Assembly (NCBI GenBank): GCA_037903475.1
Contig: JBAJFG010000258.1
Span: 682,001 to 746,000, forward strand
From: Ancylostoma caninum
Taxonomy: Eukaryota > Nematoda > Chromadorea > Rhabditida > Ancylostomatidae
Reading direction: 5' to 3'
Length of the DNA: 64,000 nucleotides
The position numbers were made by a program, and so were the translations under genes. This document shows, in pieces, positions 47,291 through 59,134 of this stretch. Position 1 is the stretch's first letter. Each line of letters begins with the position of its first letter. The notes beneath the pieces are model-generated. The model saw nothing but the letters and a program-made list of their open reading frames with translations, searched no databases and was not told where the DNA came from.

Positions 47291-47544
47291 GTCCGCTACT
47301 CCACGTGGTGCCACCGGAAACTCCTCACTGCTTTGGTAGGCAAGCTGACCGCGGACGATTCCGATCCCGGCGACAGGCCAAGCTAACAAGCCAGCCGAGG
47401 TGCACTTCGTCACCTTATAAATGGATGGAGTTGCCAAAGAATATGAAGAAAGCTGGGGCATGCCCCGTAAGCGACGCGCGGCTACGGGTCCCGGTATGCG
47501 TGTAAAGCGTGCGAAGCTTGACGTCAGCTAATGGGTAAGTCCTG

Positions 47545-48005
47545 AGTATTCGTATCACCTCACTGAATGTGGGCAAGATGACTGGACGCTCACGCGAGGT
47601 GGCTGATATGCTGGGGCGCCGAGGCATTGACATCTGCTCCGTACAAGAGACTAAATGGAGCAGCTGGAAGTCTGAAAATTGGAGACGGCTACAAAATGAT
47701 TGTTTCCAGTTCAGTGAAGGTTCACTTCTTTTCAGGATATGCGCAACAATCCGGGCTCTCAGACAAGGTCATCGATGCTTTTTGGACTGTGCTCGATGAG
47801 CAGACCACTGACGTCCCCAACGAGGATTTCAACGTAGTGGCCTGCGATTTGGACGTGCACGTTGGCACGGTGAAGGGCGGATATGGCGGATTTGGTTTGC
47901 GTGAACGAAATGCTGATGGAGAGCGAGTCCTGGAGCACGCAGATTCTCACGAACTCGTGAGCACCAACACATGGATTCGTAAGCGAAATTATATTTGGTC
48001 CACAA
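47545..48005 (+). pseudogene. RTE endonuclease fragment (APE-type)
   Basis: Residues ITSLNVGKMTGRSREVADML and DICSVQETKW are the N-terminal endonuclease motifs of RTE elements (catalytic Glu in QETKW). A frameshift follows SSWKSE. The second frame resumes at IGDGYKMIV, lacks the middle of the domain, and continues HFFSGYAQQSGLSDKVIDAF, ACDLDVHVG, ERNADGERVLEHADSH. The usual D-L-N of the active site is D-L-D here. The upstream 200 bp (47290-47540) resembles untranslated 5' sequence of such elements. Confidence 0.8.
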
Positions 48006-48229
48006 AGCCAATCCAAGAACAAAGGAAAATGGCCAAAACTTTTTTGCTTTTTCAATAAGTTCTCTTAGGAAAAACATGGTAATGAAACTCCAGTGGTGAT
48101 ATTGTGGCATTCACGCACCAGGCCTACTTGTGGCCAATTAAAGAATAAACTTCACTAGGCATATTTGACATCTTAGCTCACTTTTCCTTCCCAAGTCGAA
48201 GTAGACACTGCTTCAACAAAGAGCGCAAC

Positions 48230-48668
48230 TTAAAGGCAGCACTCACACTCAAAGAAGGTCTTGCATTTGCAGTCGTTTTAAAGGTGCCGTCGATTGGAGT
48301 GTAGCTGCAAAAGGAATCACCCCGAACCATGCAGTTACTCGAGTAATGCAACTCGTACGCATGTTCAAGTGCGCATGACCAATCCCGCCACATTCTCTCT
48401 GATCGTGTGCGGCTGTGTATCGCAGCTAATACAGGATCGATGAGTGTTTTCGGATAGCGGTGATCTTTTCCGCACCTCGGCGGCCGCAGCCATCTCAAGC
48501 GATAGAACTCGTACAAATGGACATGTATTGGCACAATACAACGCAGTATTTCTCACAAACGTTGCCTTTCTTGACGGTCTTTCCTCCATTATGGGCACTA
48601 GAGTGGCCTCTAGAGTGAAATTTCATGGAAAACTCGACGTCGTTTTTTATCGTGGGTGCTGTTTTTAA
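48230..48668. mobile_element. Second TTAA-flanked MITE
   Basis: Bounded by TTAA at 48230 and 48665. The left end reads AGGCAGCACTCACACT and the right-end complement AAACAGCACCCACGATAA, the same terminal motif as the element at 14667-15300. The 431-bp interior has no transposase and is not closely alike to the first. Confidence 0.65.
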
Positions 48669-48681
48669 GTCTTACCGAAGT

Positions 48682-49160
48682 CAGGGCCCGTAGTAAAGTG
48701 TCATGGCGGTGAGATGAACTCCAAAACTCATTACCACGGTTTAGGCGATGATCGCATGCCAGCTCAAATCCACAGAGTATAGGATAGCAGATCATTGCCA
48801 CCCACGTTACTGCTAGAGCATGCATGTGGCAACAGAGGAGATCAACCCCCTTTAGGAGCTGATCGCCTTCTCATGCTGTGGAAATAGTGCGAGAAGCAAG
48901 TGGACGCAGAATTAGCTACCTCAACCGTCTCACTCTGCATCCACTAACTTCTCCCACTATTCACCCAGCATGAGAAGGCGATCAGCTCCCAGAAGGGCGA
49001 TGATCTTCTCTGTTGCCACATGCGTGCTCTAGCAGTGACGTGACTGGCAATGATCTGCTATCCTACACCCCATAGATGTGAGCTGGGATGCAATCATCTT
49101 CTAAAGCCTGGTGGTGAGTTTTGGAGTTCATCTCGCCATGACACTTTATTACTGGCCCAG
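48682..49160. mobile_element. Foldback element, ~230-bp arms
   Basis: The arms pair along almost their whole length (GTAAAGTGTCATGGCG..., GCGATCAGCTCC, CATGCTG) with a loop of about 24 bases near 48922. No protein is encoded. It begins 13 bp after the TTAA MITE. Confidence 0.8.
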
Positions 49161-49164
49161 CTGA

Positions 49165-50370
49165 AAAGAATCTTCTGAAATTTAGTAGAATCTGTGACAC
49201 AGCACAGAAGCAAAGAGTCTTACTCTAGTTCCGCAAAAACAGGACACTTTTGCAAGAATTCAGTTTAATGAACTGAATAAAGTGGGACCTGGTCCTCGTG
49301 CTAGTGCCTGGTTTATCCTACTTCATCTAAACTCTGAGCGTCATGAGGTCTGAACAGTGCCGAACACGCTTACTTTGTCACAGAGAATGGTACGGAGCAT
49401 AGTTGACCTCCATTTACGAAAGAAAAATTGAGCTAGGATATCAGAAAAGCTTCTTGAGGTTATTGTTGAATTGACATCGAGTAGGCTCGGTAATTGTCAA
49501 TTATTAACCACCAAATCACTCATTTCAAGATTTTAAGGAAACATTTACATATGGAAGTTGATAATTTTGCTTAGATGTTAACAAACTCCTATAGAAATTG
49601 AAAATGAAGTCCTATAAAACCTTTAACATCTTCTTACTTCAACATTGCATGTCTTGAATAAACATGCTTTCGGATCATTACCTGTGTTAATAAACTTTGG
49701 TGACATAATGATACTTCCATCGACATACTTTCATCCTGTGTTTTCCCTACGGCTAACCCCAGAGGTGCTAATTATACCTCCGAGATGGCTTTCACACCTC
49801 AGATGCACTAATCAGCCAGCGTGGGTCACCAAACATGACACCATTTTGCGTAGAGGCATAACTGAAATTCAAAAAGGTAACTGAAAAGTTGTGAAGGTAG
49901 CTAACTTGCAGTTAGATTTTAATGTAAACAGTAATAGGCAGTTTTCCTCAGGAAAAAAATACAAGCTTTCAAATTCATTCTGAACTTTTAGAGAAAGTAT
50001 GTCTTCAAATTTAATCGAACTTTAAAAGCAACAAAACATTTTTCTTTGTTTCAGTGGCACAGTACTCCAAAAAAATTTGCAGAAATTTGCCTCATGGGAC
50101 TCCTGAAAGCGTCGCGGTGATCGCGCGCGGTGACGCGGCAGGGCGGAGGCAAGGAAGTGGGACTAGTCTGAGATCAATCAGTAGGATACAGTACCGGTGA
50201 CTGCCAATGGCACTCACACTTGGCTCGCATCTCTAATTATCCGGCTGTCTAAGTAAGAAACGCGACGAGCCCGAAAGTAGTCCTCGACGCTATGGTTATT
50301 CTATTATTCGAAAACGTGACCACGCAGCATCGTCCCCTCGTTTGCGCGTTACGCACTGAACCACCGAAAA
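49165..50370. other. No gene recognised
   Basis: AT-rich with short ORFs only. Confidence 0.45.
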
Positions 50371-50379
50371 ACACCTAGA

Positions 50380-50800
50380 AGAGAGATTTGGACCGAAAAT
50401 AATCAAATGGTGGCGATTGAAGGAAAAGAGAATGAAATCACAGCGAGCATTCAGCTGAATCCAGTCTCTAACGTTCATAGCTAATGACACGAGGTTGAAA
50501 GCTGGTCGGAAGAAAGTCGATAAGATGCCTTGAATTTGGACTGACGCTGTCAAGGAGAATGTGCAAGCAAAGAAGCGATGCTACCATGCTTTCCTCGCCG
50601 ACAAATCACCGACCAAATGGCAGTGGTATCTAACAGCGAGGAGCGAAGCAAAGAAGGCTGTTGCAGTGGCGAAGGCATCCGTTTCAAAGACCCTTACAAG
50701 AGGCTTAATACACGTGAAGGTGAGCGCGGACAAAGCGGGTGGAGAGAGGGCCGGCGCTTTGCACTAGGTTGACGAAGATGAAATGGAGCTATTTTCTCAA
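50380..50800 (+). pseudogene. RTE fragment between endonuclease and RT domains
   Basis: The frame reads IKWWRLKEKRMKSQ, GRKKVDKMP, WTDAVKENVQAKKRCYHAFL, ADKSPTKWQWYLTAR and KKAVAVAKASV, the linker typical of RTE polyproteins before the RT. Two stops interrupt the first half and the match ends before the RT fingers. Confidence 0.7.
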
Positions 50801-51591
50801 GAGCATATAATTTTGTTTGGATAGGAGATGACATCTACAATGGAAATGTTAATTCTTGTAGAGCAAGGGAAACTCTGTTTTCCATGGGTGTAAAAGACGG
50901 TCATTGCAGCTAGCAGAAATAATCCAAAATGTCCAGAAATATTGCTTTTAACCCTTAAATTTCAAGGGTTTTCCTATAACTCTTCAAGCAGTAGAGCCTA
51001 AAACACCTCTGTATTTGGCAAGGATTTCAGCAGCAGTTCCACATGTAAGCTCCGATGGAACTTTCAGGAGAACGCGGATGAGTGTTTCCAAAGCATTTCT
51101 TTTGTTACTCCTAAAAATCTTGCTGGGTGAATTTTCCCTGCTTCATGTGGAGCAAGCTGCTTCTCGGCAGCAACACCCTCAACAAGACTTGTCACTGTCA
51201 TTTGCTCGAAAAAATTGCTGATGATCTCCTAGAATAATGTTCGAAATGATCAAAGGCCTACCTTCTGCACTCGGCTGGTCACAATCTGCTTCCGAGGGCA
51301 AATTCATAGTTTTGCTAGGAAACGAATCAATAATCTAAACTTAAAACTTAATTAAACTCTGCTCCTCCCTCACCTCCAGAATCTTTTCCCAATAATTACG
51401 ACATAAAAGAGGAAATTTCTTTGCTCTTCCACCTGATTCACGAGTTCTGGGCAGCACGGCATCAGGGACCTACCCATACGATAACTGATGCTAATCAAAG
51501 GCAATGTGCTCAAATGCTAATGCTAATCAAAGACACAGTAGCGCGCACGATAAAGAGTACAGATGAGCGAAAATTCTCCCTCATTATTCAA

Positions 51592-51776
51592 GAACACGAA
51601 CACTATCTAACACAGATACATAATGGATCAGGAAGAGTTCTGGCTCGTTACTTGACACCAAAGAACAATTTAATGTGTATGTAATGCTGTAATAAATTGA
51701 GAAGGCGCATCGCCCATTCCATTTCAATGAGGAGTTATTGAACCCCTACAACGCGTGCTCCGGTTCACTGATTTTG
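51592..51776 (+). repeat. Direct repeat, copy 1 (copy 2 at 54632-54909)
   Basis: GAACACGAACACTATCTAAC, ATAATGGATCAGGAAGAGTT and CCCCTACAACGCGTGCTC recur 3.04 kb downstream with few changes. Copy 2 has about 100 extra bases in the middle. It probably marks the ends of a repeated Penelope-like unit. Confidence 0.7.
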
Positions 51777-52623
51777 TCGAAGAAATTTTGAGTTTTAGCT
51801 GTGCCCAGGCCTTCATTCATGTTCAGCATGCTAGATAATTCCCCTGAACATCTTCCCACCATGCCGGAAGAAAATGCACGAAAAATCGATAGAATCAATG
51901 AAATAGTTATCAGATTGGTGATCAGCGTTGTGTGTGCGTGTGTTTCACGCGACACGAACTTTGGATTGCATTTCATGTTGCATTTTCTTGCCTCAATCTA
52001 AATTAATGTTCGAATTTTGCGCTCATTGCATTTCGCATAGCATTTTCTTTTGCATTTTTTTCATAGTGGGCATGTTTTGGGTTATCTGTTTTAATTCGTG
52101 ATGCTATTGTTCGTGTCTTTTCAGGATTATAGAATAACATGTATAGCATATTTGATTTAGCTTGAGGCCATGTGTAGTGGACATGTGAGGAGCACTCTGA
52201 TAGGCTGCTCATTTCGCCATACTAGCGACGTCCTTCCTTCCGAGCTATTTCTATAACTTATTCTTCCTACTCGACTATTCCGTCATTCCCCTGTTCAGTT
52301 AGTGAGCTCTCTTGTCGCAGGGAGCGATTCAGTTTTCCGTTGGACTTCGCCACAATACCAGGTCTATTCTTTTCAAATCCTTGGAGGCCTCTCGTGTCAT
52401 AATCTATCGATCGATAGACCAAAACTGCGCCGTACTTGTGGCGGAACGATCTTTTGCTCCAAGTTTGCCACCTCAAAAAGTAAATTGTCAAGCTTATCTC
52501 CACCACGAAATTTATTAGAGGCAGCCAAAGCCGAAATCCTCAACTCGGAGCTGAGGTGCAGGTGGTGAAGTACAGACACACTATATCGCAAATGTAAAAC
52601 GAACACAAACAATGATGGCTTAC

Positions 52624-52705
52624 CTACAGAGAAAATGAAGATGTCCTCGCGAACACGCCTGGCCGTGTTCGCGCCCGTAAGAGTTTTCCTCAGCGCTGAA
52701 GCCAT
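52624..52705 (-). CDS. Candidate first exon, unknown
   Basis: A minus-strand ATG opens 27 codons (MASALRKTLTGANTARRVRE...) ending in an excellent donor (GTAG|GTAAGC). A second open stretch (ISALAASNKFRGGDKLDNLL) lies downstream at about 52.45-52.54 kb, but the phases do not join cleanly. It may be part of a mobile element. Confidence 0.3.
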
Positions 52706-52820
52706 TGCGGCGCCTGGTTTGGCGCAAAGGGAGTAGTGTTCAGTTCACAGGGTTGCGTGGCGGGACGCGCACACCCGACATCGGAGCACTTATACGCTCG
52801 CGAACACGGCCATGTTCGCG
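52650..52820. repeat. Two related short hairpins
   Basis: CGCGAACACG-CCTGGC-CGTGTTCGCG at 52649-52675 and CGCGAACA-CGGCCA-TGTTCGCG near 52799-52820 share the same stem sequence. Confidence 0.5.
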
Positions 52821-53799
52821 ACGACAGTTCCGGATTCGAGGAAAGTTTTTCGCGACACCGGACCCTCAGACGCGCGAATCAGCAACCACCAGTGTTCACT
52901 GTCCAGGTGTTGCATCGTCATCTAACTAAAACTTTGGAGGGAAAAATAATGGAAGCCAGAGAAGTCAGAAGGCACGAGCCAGAGATAAACAACAGTTATG
53001 AGCTGAAGGAGATATTACGGCTGATCACATGATTAGATCTCCTTTCCTCCTTAAGGCGCTCTGGTTCAGTACCCTTCACTCTATTGCTGCGAGCAAAAAA
53101 AAGAGTGAGGACCTTCTTTGCCTCACGCTCTTCTTTTCCGTTCTAAGTAAGACTCCATTCTATAGGTCTACAGTACTGTGTTGGTAGCTAGAGTCATCAC
53201 TAACATCTTGCCTCACGGTACTGTTGCTAATTAGATTGCTCATCTCTGTATCTGATAATTTTGCAATCGTTCTGAATGTTGAGGTCTGACGAAGGCATTA
53301 CATGTGCCGAAAGCTAACAAGAATGAAGACATTGGAAAGAATCTCAATAACTCAGAAAAGTGAACATCAAATGAGGCTCAGAGACAGAAGCACACTATAC
53401 TTCATCAAAGACCTACAAAGACAACATCAAATCTGTCGGGATCTATTTTCTGTCTTAATTCAGTATTTTGGTTCTCATCAGCATGGAGTTGTCTATGATA
53501 TGTCACTGGATTTATTACTGGAATTTAAACGCCATCACCTGTTTCCTTCCTTCATCGAAAACGTTTCTCACGTCTACCATATATGCAAAATTATGAGGTC
53601 AAACGTGGAGTATCATTACTGAAAACAGCGTTACTTCATGCTAAGATAGCACATCGTTGTCGACGAAAAAGTCATTGTATACTCTCCATTGTGAGCTCGA
53701 AAGCAATATTGCAGTCCCATCTTGTTCCAAGCGTTCGGAAAACCATTTCTGCATCTAACCAACGAAAGCATTTGTGCATTTAACCAACCAACCAATGTA

Positions 53800-54580
53800 T
53801 GTTCTCACCTTCGTAGCCGGGAAAGTTGTCGGCCTGCGAGAAAGCTTGAATACCTCCGAGAAATACTTCACCCGCATACTCTTCCATCCTTTCAGAGAAA
53901 TGCAGTTCCTCCTCCTCGACACACAGTTATCGGCACAAGTGAAGTCGATAGCGATGTGGCAGCAGCGTTAAACCTCGGCCGATCTTTTGCCACAGCTCCA
54001 AAGGCAAGCAGATCCATCGTAGAAAAGGGTCTTTGTGGCGTTCACCAGTTCGCCCATCGACTATGCTGGATACTTCAAAATGGCCCGACAATATTCGATC
54101 GGCAATTATTTCGTCAATGCCGTTTCCGGCAAGAGGCTTCCAAACCAGCTCCGGAAGTTGAGTCAAGACTTGCCCATCTTGGGCTCGCCATAAGAATATA
54201 TATGAGTGAAACAGCGAGGACATACCGCTCCAATCTGACGCCGAATGAACGAAAGAGAATCACGAACTTCTTCGATTCAAGGATGGATTACGATACACAC
54301 TTGGAGATAAGTGTGGCTCTTTTGTAGTCATGCCGCAGGATGTGGACAAAGCTATCACTGAGAATGTGCTCGCGGATTCTATGACATATGCACAAACAAC
54401 GATGGCTGCATTTGGCACGGTATGTGAGAAGATAAAAGAAGCGATAACAACCGTGGTAAAGCTGAGACTGGGCGCAGCTGTTGCAAAACAGCTTTTAGAG
54501 CTTCACCCTAGTGTTCCCACCTCTTATAATCTGGTGAAAACGCACAAACACCTGAAACAACTTACATATGCCGAAAGCTA
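53800..54580 (+). pseudogene. Penelope-like element fragment (start of RT), truncated
   Basis: Residues NLGRSFATAPK, YRSNLTPNERKRITNFF, then after a frameshift GDKCGSFVVMPQDVDKAI and SVPTSYNLVKTHK fit the N-terminal RT region of Penelope-like elements (the NLT..E, DKxGxFVVM and Y.L.KTHK motifs). Immediately after KTHK the sequence switches to a 3'-type tail (TATGCCGAAAGCTAA...) that also occurs at 53310, so the rest of the RT and the endonuclease are deleted. The plus-strand ORF just upstream (52736-53032) ends KIMEAREVRRHEPEINNSYE, which could be the end of a preceding GIY-YIG domain. Confidence 0.6.
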
Positions 54581-54631
54581 AGCTAACAAGAATAAAGACA
54601 TCGAAAAAGAGTCCCAATAACTCAGAAAAGT

Positions 54632-54909
54632 GAACACGAACACTATTTAACACACATACATAATGGATCAGGAAGAGTTCTGACTCGTCGCTTGACACCA
54701 ATGAACAATTTATACCAAGCGATGAAAGGTTATTGGTGTACCTTCGAATTCCATGTACTTTTGTTTTCCATGTAGATCCAGTCATACAATCCTATCGAAC
54801 ATCCGACGTGTTATTACTTCTGTAATGAATTGAGAGCATGTCTCGCCCACTCCATTTGAATGAGAAATTATTGGACCCCTACAACGCGTGCTCTAATTCA
54901 ATGATTTTG
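54632..54909 (+). repeat. Direct repeat, copy 2
   Basis: Matches 51592-51776 with an extra ~100 bp at 54713-54808. It runs up to the RTE fragment at 54919. Confidence 0.7.
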
Positions 54910-54918
54910 AGTTCTACC

Positions 54919-55245
54919 CTTCGTCAACAATCGAAGATCAGGGACGCTGCCGCTTACGCCAAGTTGAGTAAGATTAGGTGGGCCGGACACGTGATGCGTT
55001 TTAACGACAACCGTTGGACAAGAGCCGTCAGCGACTGGACTCCACGGGACGTTAAGCGCACGACAGGAAGACCACCGACCCGATGGTCAGACTTCTTCAC
55101 GAAGTCCTTCAAGGATAGATACAATGCTCTCCGTGTCCCTCGAACGGACAGAATCCACTGGACAACTCTGGCTCGCGAGAGGGACAAATGGAAGGATTGC
55201 TGGCGCCCGCTCGGTATACCCGAAGATCAACGGGAGTCAAGGTGA
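54919..55245 (+). pseudogene. RTE C-terminal fragment, second subfamily
   Basis: An open frame reads SKIRDAAAYAKLSKIRWAGH, VMRFNDNRWTRAVSDWTPRD, TGRPPTRWSDFF and HWTTLARERDKW, the C-terminal tail of RTE-type reverse transcriptases. It differs in type from the 18-19 kb copy. It is cut off on its 5' side and followed by a microsatellite tail. Confidence 0.8.
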
Positions 55246-55257
55246 TCAAGGTGAAAA

Positions 55258-55440
55258 ATATGTATACATATATGCATACAAACATATATTTGCACACATA
55301 TTTTGTGTAACATACATACATAAATGCAGACTTAAATACACACATAAATACATACATATATGTATACATTAATACAAAGATACATATATACAAATATACA
55401 CATACATATACATTCATACATATCTATACATATTTACATA
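55258..55440 (+). repeat. ACATACATA-type microsatellite tail
   Basis: Irregular (ACATA)n and (ATACATAT)n repeats start just after the RTE stop codon, as expected for a retroelement 3' tail. Confidence 0.75.
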
Positions 55441-55779
55441 ATTATTTTTTAAAATAGAGTCTATGTTCTTCTATTGCGCCGTTGAAGATAGGGGTAAAAT
55501 TAGCGGAATGGGACAAAACGCCCATTTTTTCTATGCTTACCAACGAGAAAAGATTGGATTACAAGGTATGTAATTAATGTGATGTATGGTTATGAATGTT
55601 TAGTTATATTGATCGGTTTGAAATGCAATTTTTAGGAAGGAACTTTGAAGTTAGGATCAGCGGTGATCCTAGGTATTGAAATATGCAACGACGAGGTGAT
55701 TAGTTAGTATAACAAAGAAGCAGAGAAGGCAACAAATCATATATTATATCAGGTTGTTGCGAAAATAGTTGTCGTTTTG

Positions 55780-56730
55780 GGGTATGCTTAACTGAAATTA
55801 TTTCTTCTGTCCAATTTGAGCAATTTAAGCCAAGCTTATGTAGCGCTTGCTTTTGAAAGAAAATTCTAGCTCCTTCCTGAGGATTTTTATGAAGTCTCCA
55901 ACAAATAATGAGCCGAAGCGTTTTTCGGGTGATAATGTTTGATGACCTCGAACTCGATCACTCTTTGTCGGAGGTCTGCAGTAATCTTGCGTTTGTTTTC
56001 GCTTAGAATCGCCTTCCAAATGGACAGTGAACTTGGGGTTGGCAAAGTTCTCTTCTTAATTTTAAATTAGAATGCAACCATGGTCGTGGTCTTGGGATGT
56101 CGCTAGACGACCGGGCTTTCAGGACAGCCGTGGAACCTAAACCGGATCTTATCATCTGGATGATCAGAGCAGGGATGGAAGCTCACTATACTACAGTTTC
56201 AATATATCCTACCCAGTCAACAGGGTAAGAAAAGTGCGAACGTGACAACAGACGATCTGACTGATGACAAACGTCTTACCTTGCGTGACTTGTTTTCTAA
56301 CCTGGTTTCTTCGTCCCAGAACGACTGATTTCTGGACAATATAATTACTGTGCATGAAGCTCAGTTTCTGTACGATAACAAAAAGTGCGAATGGGTATGG
56401 GTGGAGACGATTTCTTACTTCTAAAATTTCCCAAGCCAGATCTTCTCTCCAGGGAGGTTGTGTCAGGAGTTTGGTGGTGCTGTAAAGGTGTGATTGACCG
56501 CACACTTCCACAGTCTAGTCAATCATTGGAAGCAGAGCCTCAGCATTGTAATTTCGAGTTGAGATCCGCAAATCTGCTGTAGATGTGGTCGGCAGTTGTG
56601 AACAAATGCTGGTTTTCCCCTGCTCCAAGGTAGCGTTAAACCACACATTGCAAAACTCACCCGGCAAAAACTGATGCAGTGAAGCGTTGAGGTTAATGAA
56701 GGATAAAGGAGAGAGAGAAGTCAAATTTAT
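55780..56730 (-). repeat. Dispersed repeat, copy 2 (partner at 5.43-6.38 kb)
   Basis: Minus-strand peptides RVIEFEVIKHYHPK and NASLHQFLPGEF have counterparts in copy 1 (RVIEFEVINHYHSK, DASLRQFLLREF). Both copies are interrupted. A mariner-like TTGTTGCGAAAATAGTTGTC lies just outside at 55753. Confidence 0.6.
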
Positions 56731-56762
56731 TTGAAGGTATGGTACGTTTTGGTGGTAAATGA

Positions 56763-57104
56763 CTAGGAGGGAAGGATAGGTAAATGTTTTTTATTGAAGG
56801 GTATTAACCTCCTGGTCGTAAAGGACTAGGAAAGAAAAAGAGTTAAATGCCGTCCATTGACGGCACCGACCAGTTGGCCGCTAAGTAAGTTTGAGTGACT
56901 TGGAAGTGAAGTATTTATATCTTCAATTTTGTGTCACGAAGGATGCTGATGGTGCTGCCAATGGTGATGGTAGAGGCTAGGAGGGAAGAAGAGGTAAATG
57001 TTTTTTATTGAAGGGTATTAACCTCCTGGTCGTAAAGGACTAGGAAAGAAAAAGTGTTAAATGCCGTCCATTGACGGCACCGACCAGTTGGCCGCTAAGT
57101 AAGA
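56763..57104 (+). repeat. 128-bp direct repeat, 214-bp period
   Basis: 56763-56890 and 56977-57104 are nearly identical (GGTATTAACCTCCTGGTCGT, CCGTCCATTGACGGCACCGA). A third weak echo follows at 57115-57150. Confidence 0.85.
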
Positions 57105-57289
57105 GGATATAGGGACCGTCGGGTGACGGTGTCGACCAGTTGATCGTTGAAGGGAAACACAAATGAAGTGTGATGTTGGCTGAAAACGACTAGCGAATGC
57201 CACAATCCCCAGACAGCGCCAAGTACCCAATCCTCCTTTTGCCAATTCATACGTTCACATCAAAAATCATTAGGAAAACACACGAGAAA

Positions 57290-58690
57290 TGTATCATGCA
57301 CGCGTTTCTCACACTGTCGTGGCGATAAGAGAACAATATCTCGTGCCTTAAATACGTCAGCTAGTTAAATCCTGCACAGAGAGTTATCAGGAGCAGACCT
57401 TTCCGAAATACAGGCCCTGACTACTTTGGGCCACTGCGCATTCGCTCAATCAAAAACGAAACCCGCAAGGTCTGGGTATGCCTTTTTACATGCATGGCTA
57501 CCCGAGCAATCCATTTGGAATCTGTCGCTGACAACTCGGCTATCGAATTCATCTCAGCTTTCCGAAAGTTCATAGCACGGAGAGGTGCTCCTGATTTGGT
57601 GATCAGCGATAACGCCCCAACCTTCAAGTTGGGATCAGAAATTTTAACGAACGAATTGCCCAAAAACCGAAATAATCCGCTGGTCCACTCGTTTGTTCTG
57701 CAGGAAAGGCTACAGTGGAAGTTCATCACGCCATTCTCGCCTTGGAAAGGCGGGTTTTATGAGAGGCTAGTAGGATCCGTCAAAAACGCCTTGAAGAAAA
57801 CCGTTCAAAAGGCTATACTGACCAGCAAGACGCTCGAGACATTGGTCACAGAAATCGAAGGTGTTCTAAATTCACGACCATTAACTCCGATAGGGAATAC
57901 TAACAGCGCCGAAGAAGTGAGAATCCTACGACCAATTGACCTTCTCCAACCTCACGCTGATGTAGCACCCTTCATTAAATCAACGAATACAAAGTCATCC
58001 ACATACGCCGTTTCCGCCAGTACAGAAACAAAAGAATATGTGAATTCGTGGTTCCAGACAGCCACCGAAAATCTCAATACATTTTGGAATGTTTGGCAGA
58101 AGGAGTATTTACAAGCTCTCGTCGAAAAGCATCAGCAATCGAAAACGTATAAATTCGGAGCACAAACTTGTCCTAAAGAAGGACAAATCGTCCTTGTCAA
58201 ACAAGAATCCGTAGATGCACTGGCACAAGGATCAACAATATCTGCGAACAACAAATCCCTAACGTCTAAGGTCAGTAAACAGAGCATCACAACTGAGACC
58301 AATGAACAATCCGTTCAGATCCCTTCCTTTATGGAGGAGCCAATCAACCACGGATCGTGGGAGGACGAAGTCAGTACAAATCCTCCTGACTCCGTTCCTG
58401 AACAGATTCATAAAACCGGCGAATCCGTTGTTTCCGCTACGAAATCCGTAAAGAAGAAGTGCAAACCGTCAAAAATTACGGCGGTAAAGAAGCCTAAGGA
58501 ATGTTCCATCGACAAGAACAAAGAAAAAGAACAATTCGCTAAACCGCCTTTTTCAAATTGGGTGGAGTTCAAAAGAATAAGCGGCTCGAGCAGAAGCGTC
58601 GTGAAGAAGAACTCATACGTGATCCGAATGGTCTCGAAGTATCAATCAATAAGAAAGCGAGCCAAGCTACTACATCTGAGAATTCGCTAA
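57290..58690 (+). pseudogene. BEL/Pao retrotransposon integrase
   Basis: The His half of the zinc-binding module (HARVSHTVVAIREQYLVP then a stop) at 57295-57380 is followed in another frame by the integrase core from 57365: DYFGPL (first Asp), VISDNAPTF (second Asp) and PWKGGFYERLVG (Glu, about 50 residues later). The start of the DUF5641-type domain follows (WQKEYLQALVEKHQ, GQIVLVKQ). The two Cys of the zinc module are deleted. BEL similarity ends near 58205, exactly where the AATCCGT-rich tract begins; the remaining frame to 58690 is Lys/Ser-rich and unlike BEL. No LTRs or RT were found. Confidence 0.85.
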
Positions 58691-58695
58691 ATCAA

Positions 58696-59078
58696 AACCA
58701 GTTACTAGACTACATTACTACTCGTTCAGGCGTGACCAGTAACAGCACATCAACCGAGCAAAGATCGATGACAGAAAAACTCACGACAAAGCAGCTAACA
58801 AGCCGTGACGTACGAATAGTGGCAATCGGCATTGAAAAAGATAAATCCACCAGGATCTTATCCCAAACTTGACCCAAAGCGAAGCTTTAGTTAATGCATT
58901 GCAATCCGTGTCGCTTACGCACCAAGAAATCCGTGAGATTCTGCAAGCTTCATCCGTAGCCACAGCTTTCGCACACAAATACGTGCGAACTCTCCAGACG
59001 TACCAGCTGAATCAAGCCTCCAGGAACGACAACATATCGTTCTTTGAGCCGGACAAAGACTACCTCTGGGGAAGCTGA
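58696..59078 (+). pseudogene. Gag-like remnants, unknown
   Basis: Two short plus-strand frames (to 58872 and to 59078) with helical, Gln/Ser-rich composition (LVNALQSVSLTHQEIREILQ; FFEPDKDYLWGS at the end). They lie between the integrase and the zinc-knuckle ORF and are probably part of the same gag-like region. No named domain. Confidence 0.35.
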
Positions 59079-59134
59079 GGGGGGAGGATGACTCATCCCT
59101 TCCCTGAATCTAACTCACACGAGCACCTTCGGCT

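Noticed and set aside
47545..55440. One RTE copy spread over 8 kb (endonuclease, linker, C-terminus in order)
   Set aside because: The C-terminal piece belongs to a different RTE subfamily from the endonuclease and linker, so separate insertions are more likely.
55753..55785. Mariner-like end (TTGTTGCGAAAATAGTTGTC)
   Set aside because: No second terminus and no mariner transposase motif nearby.
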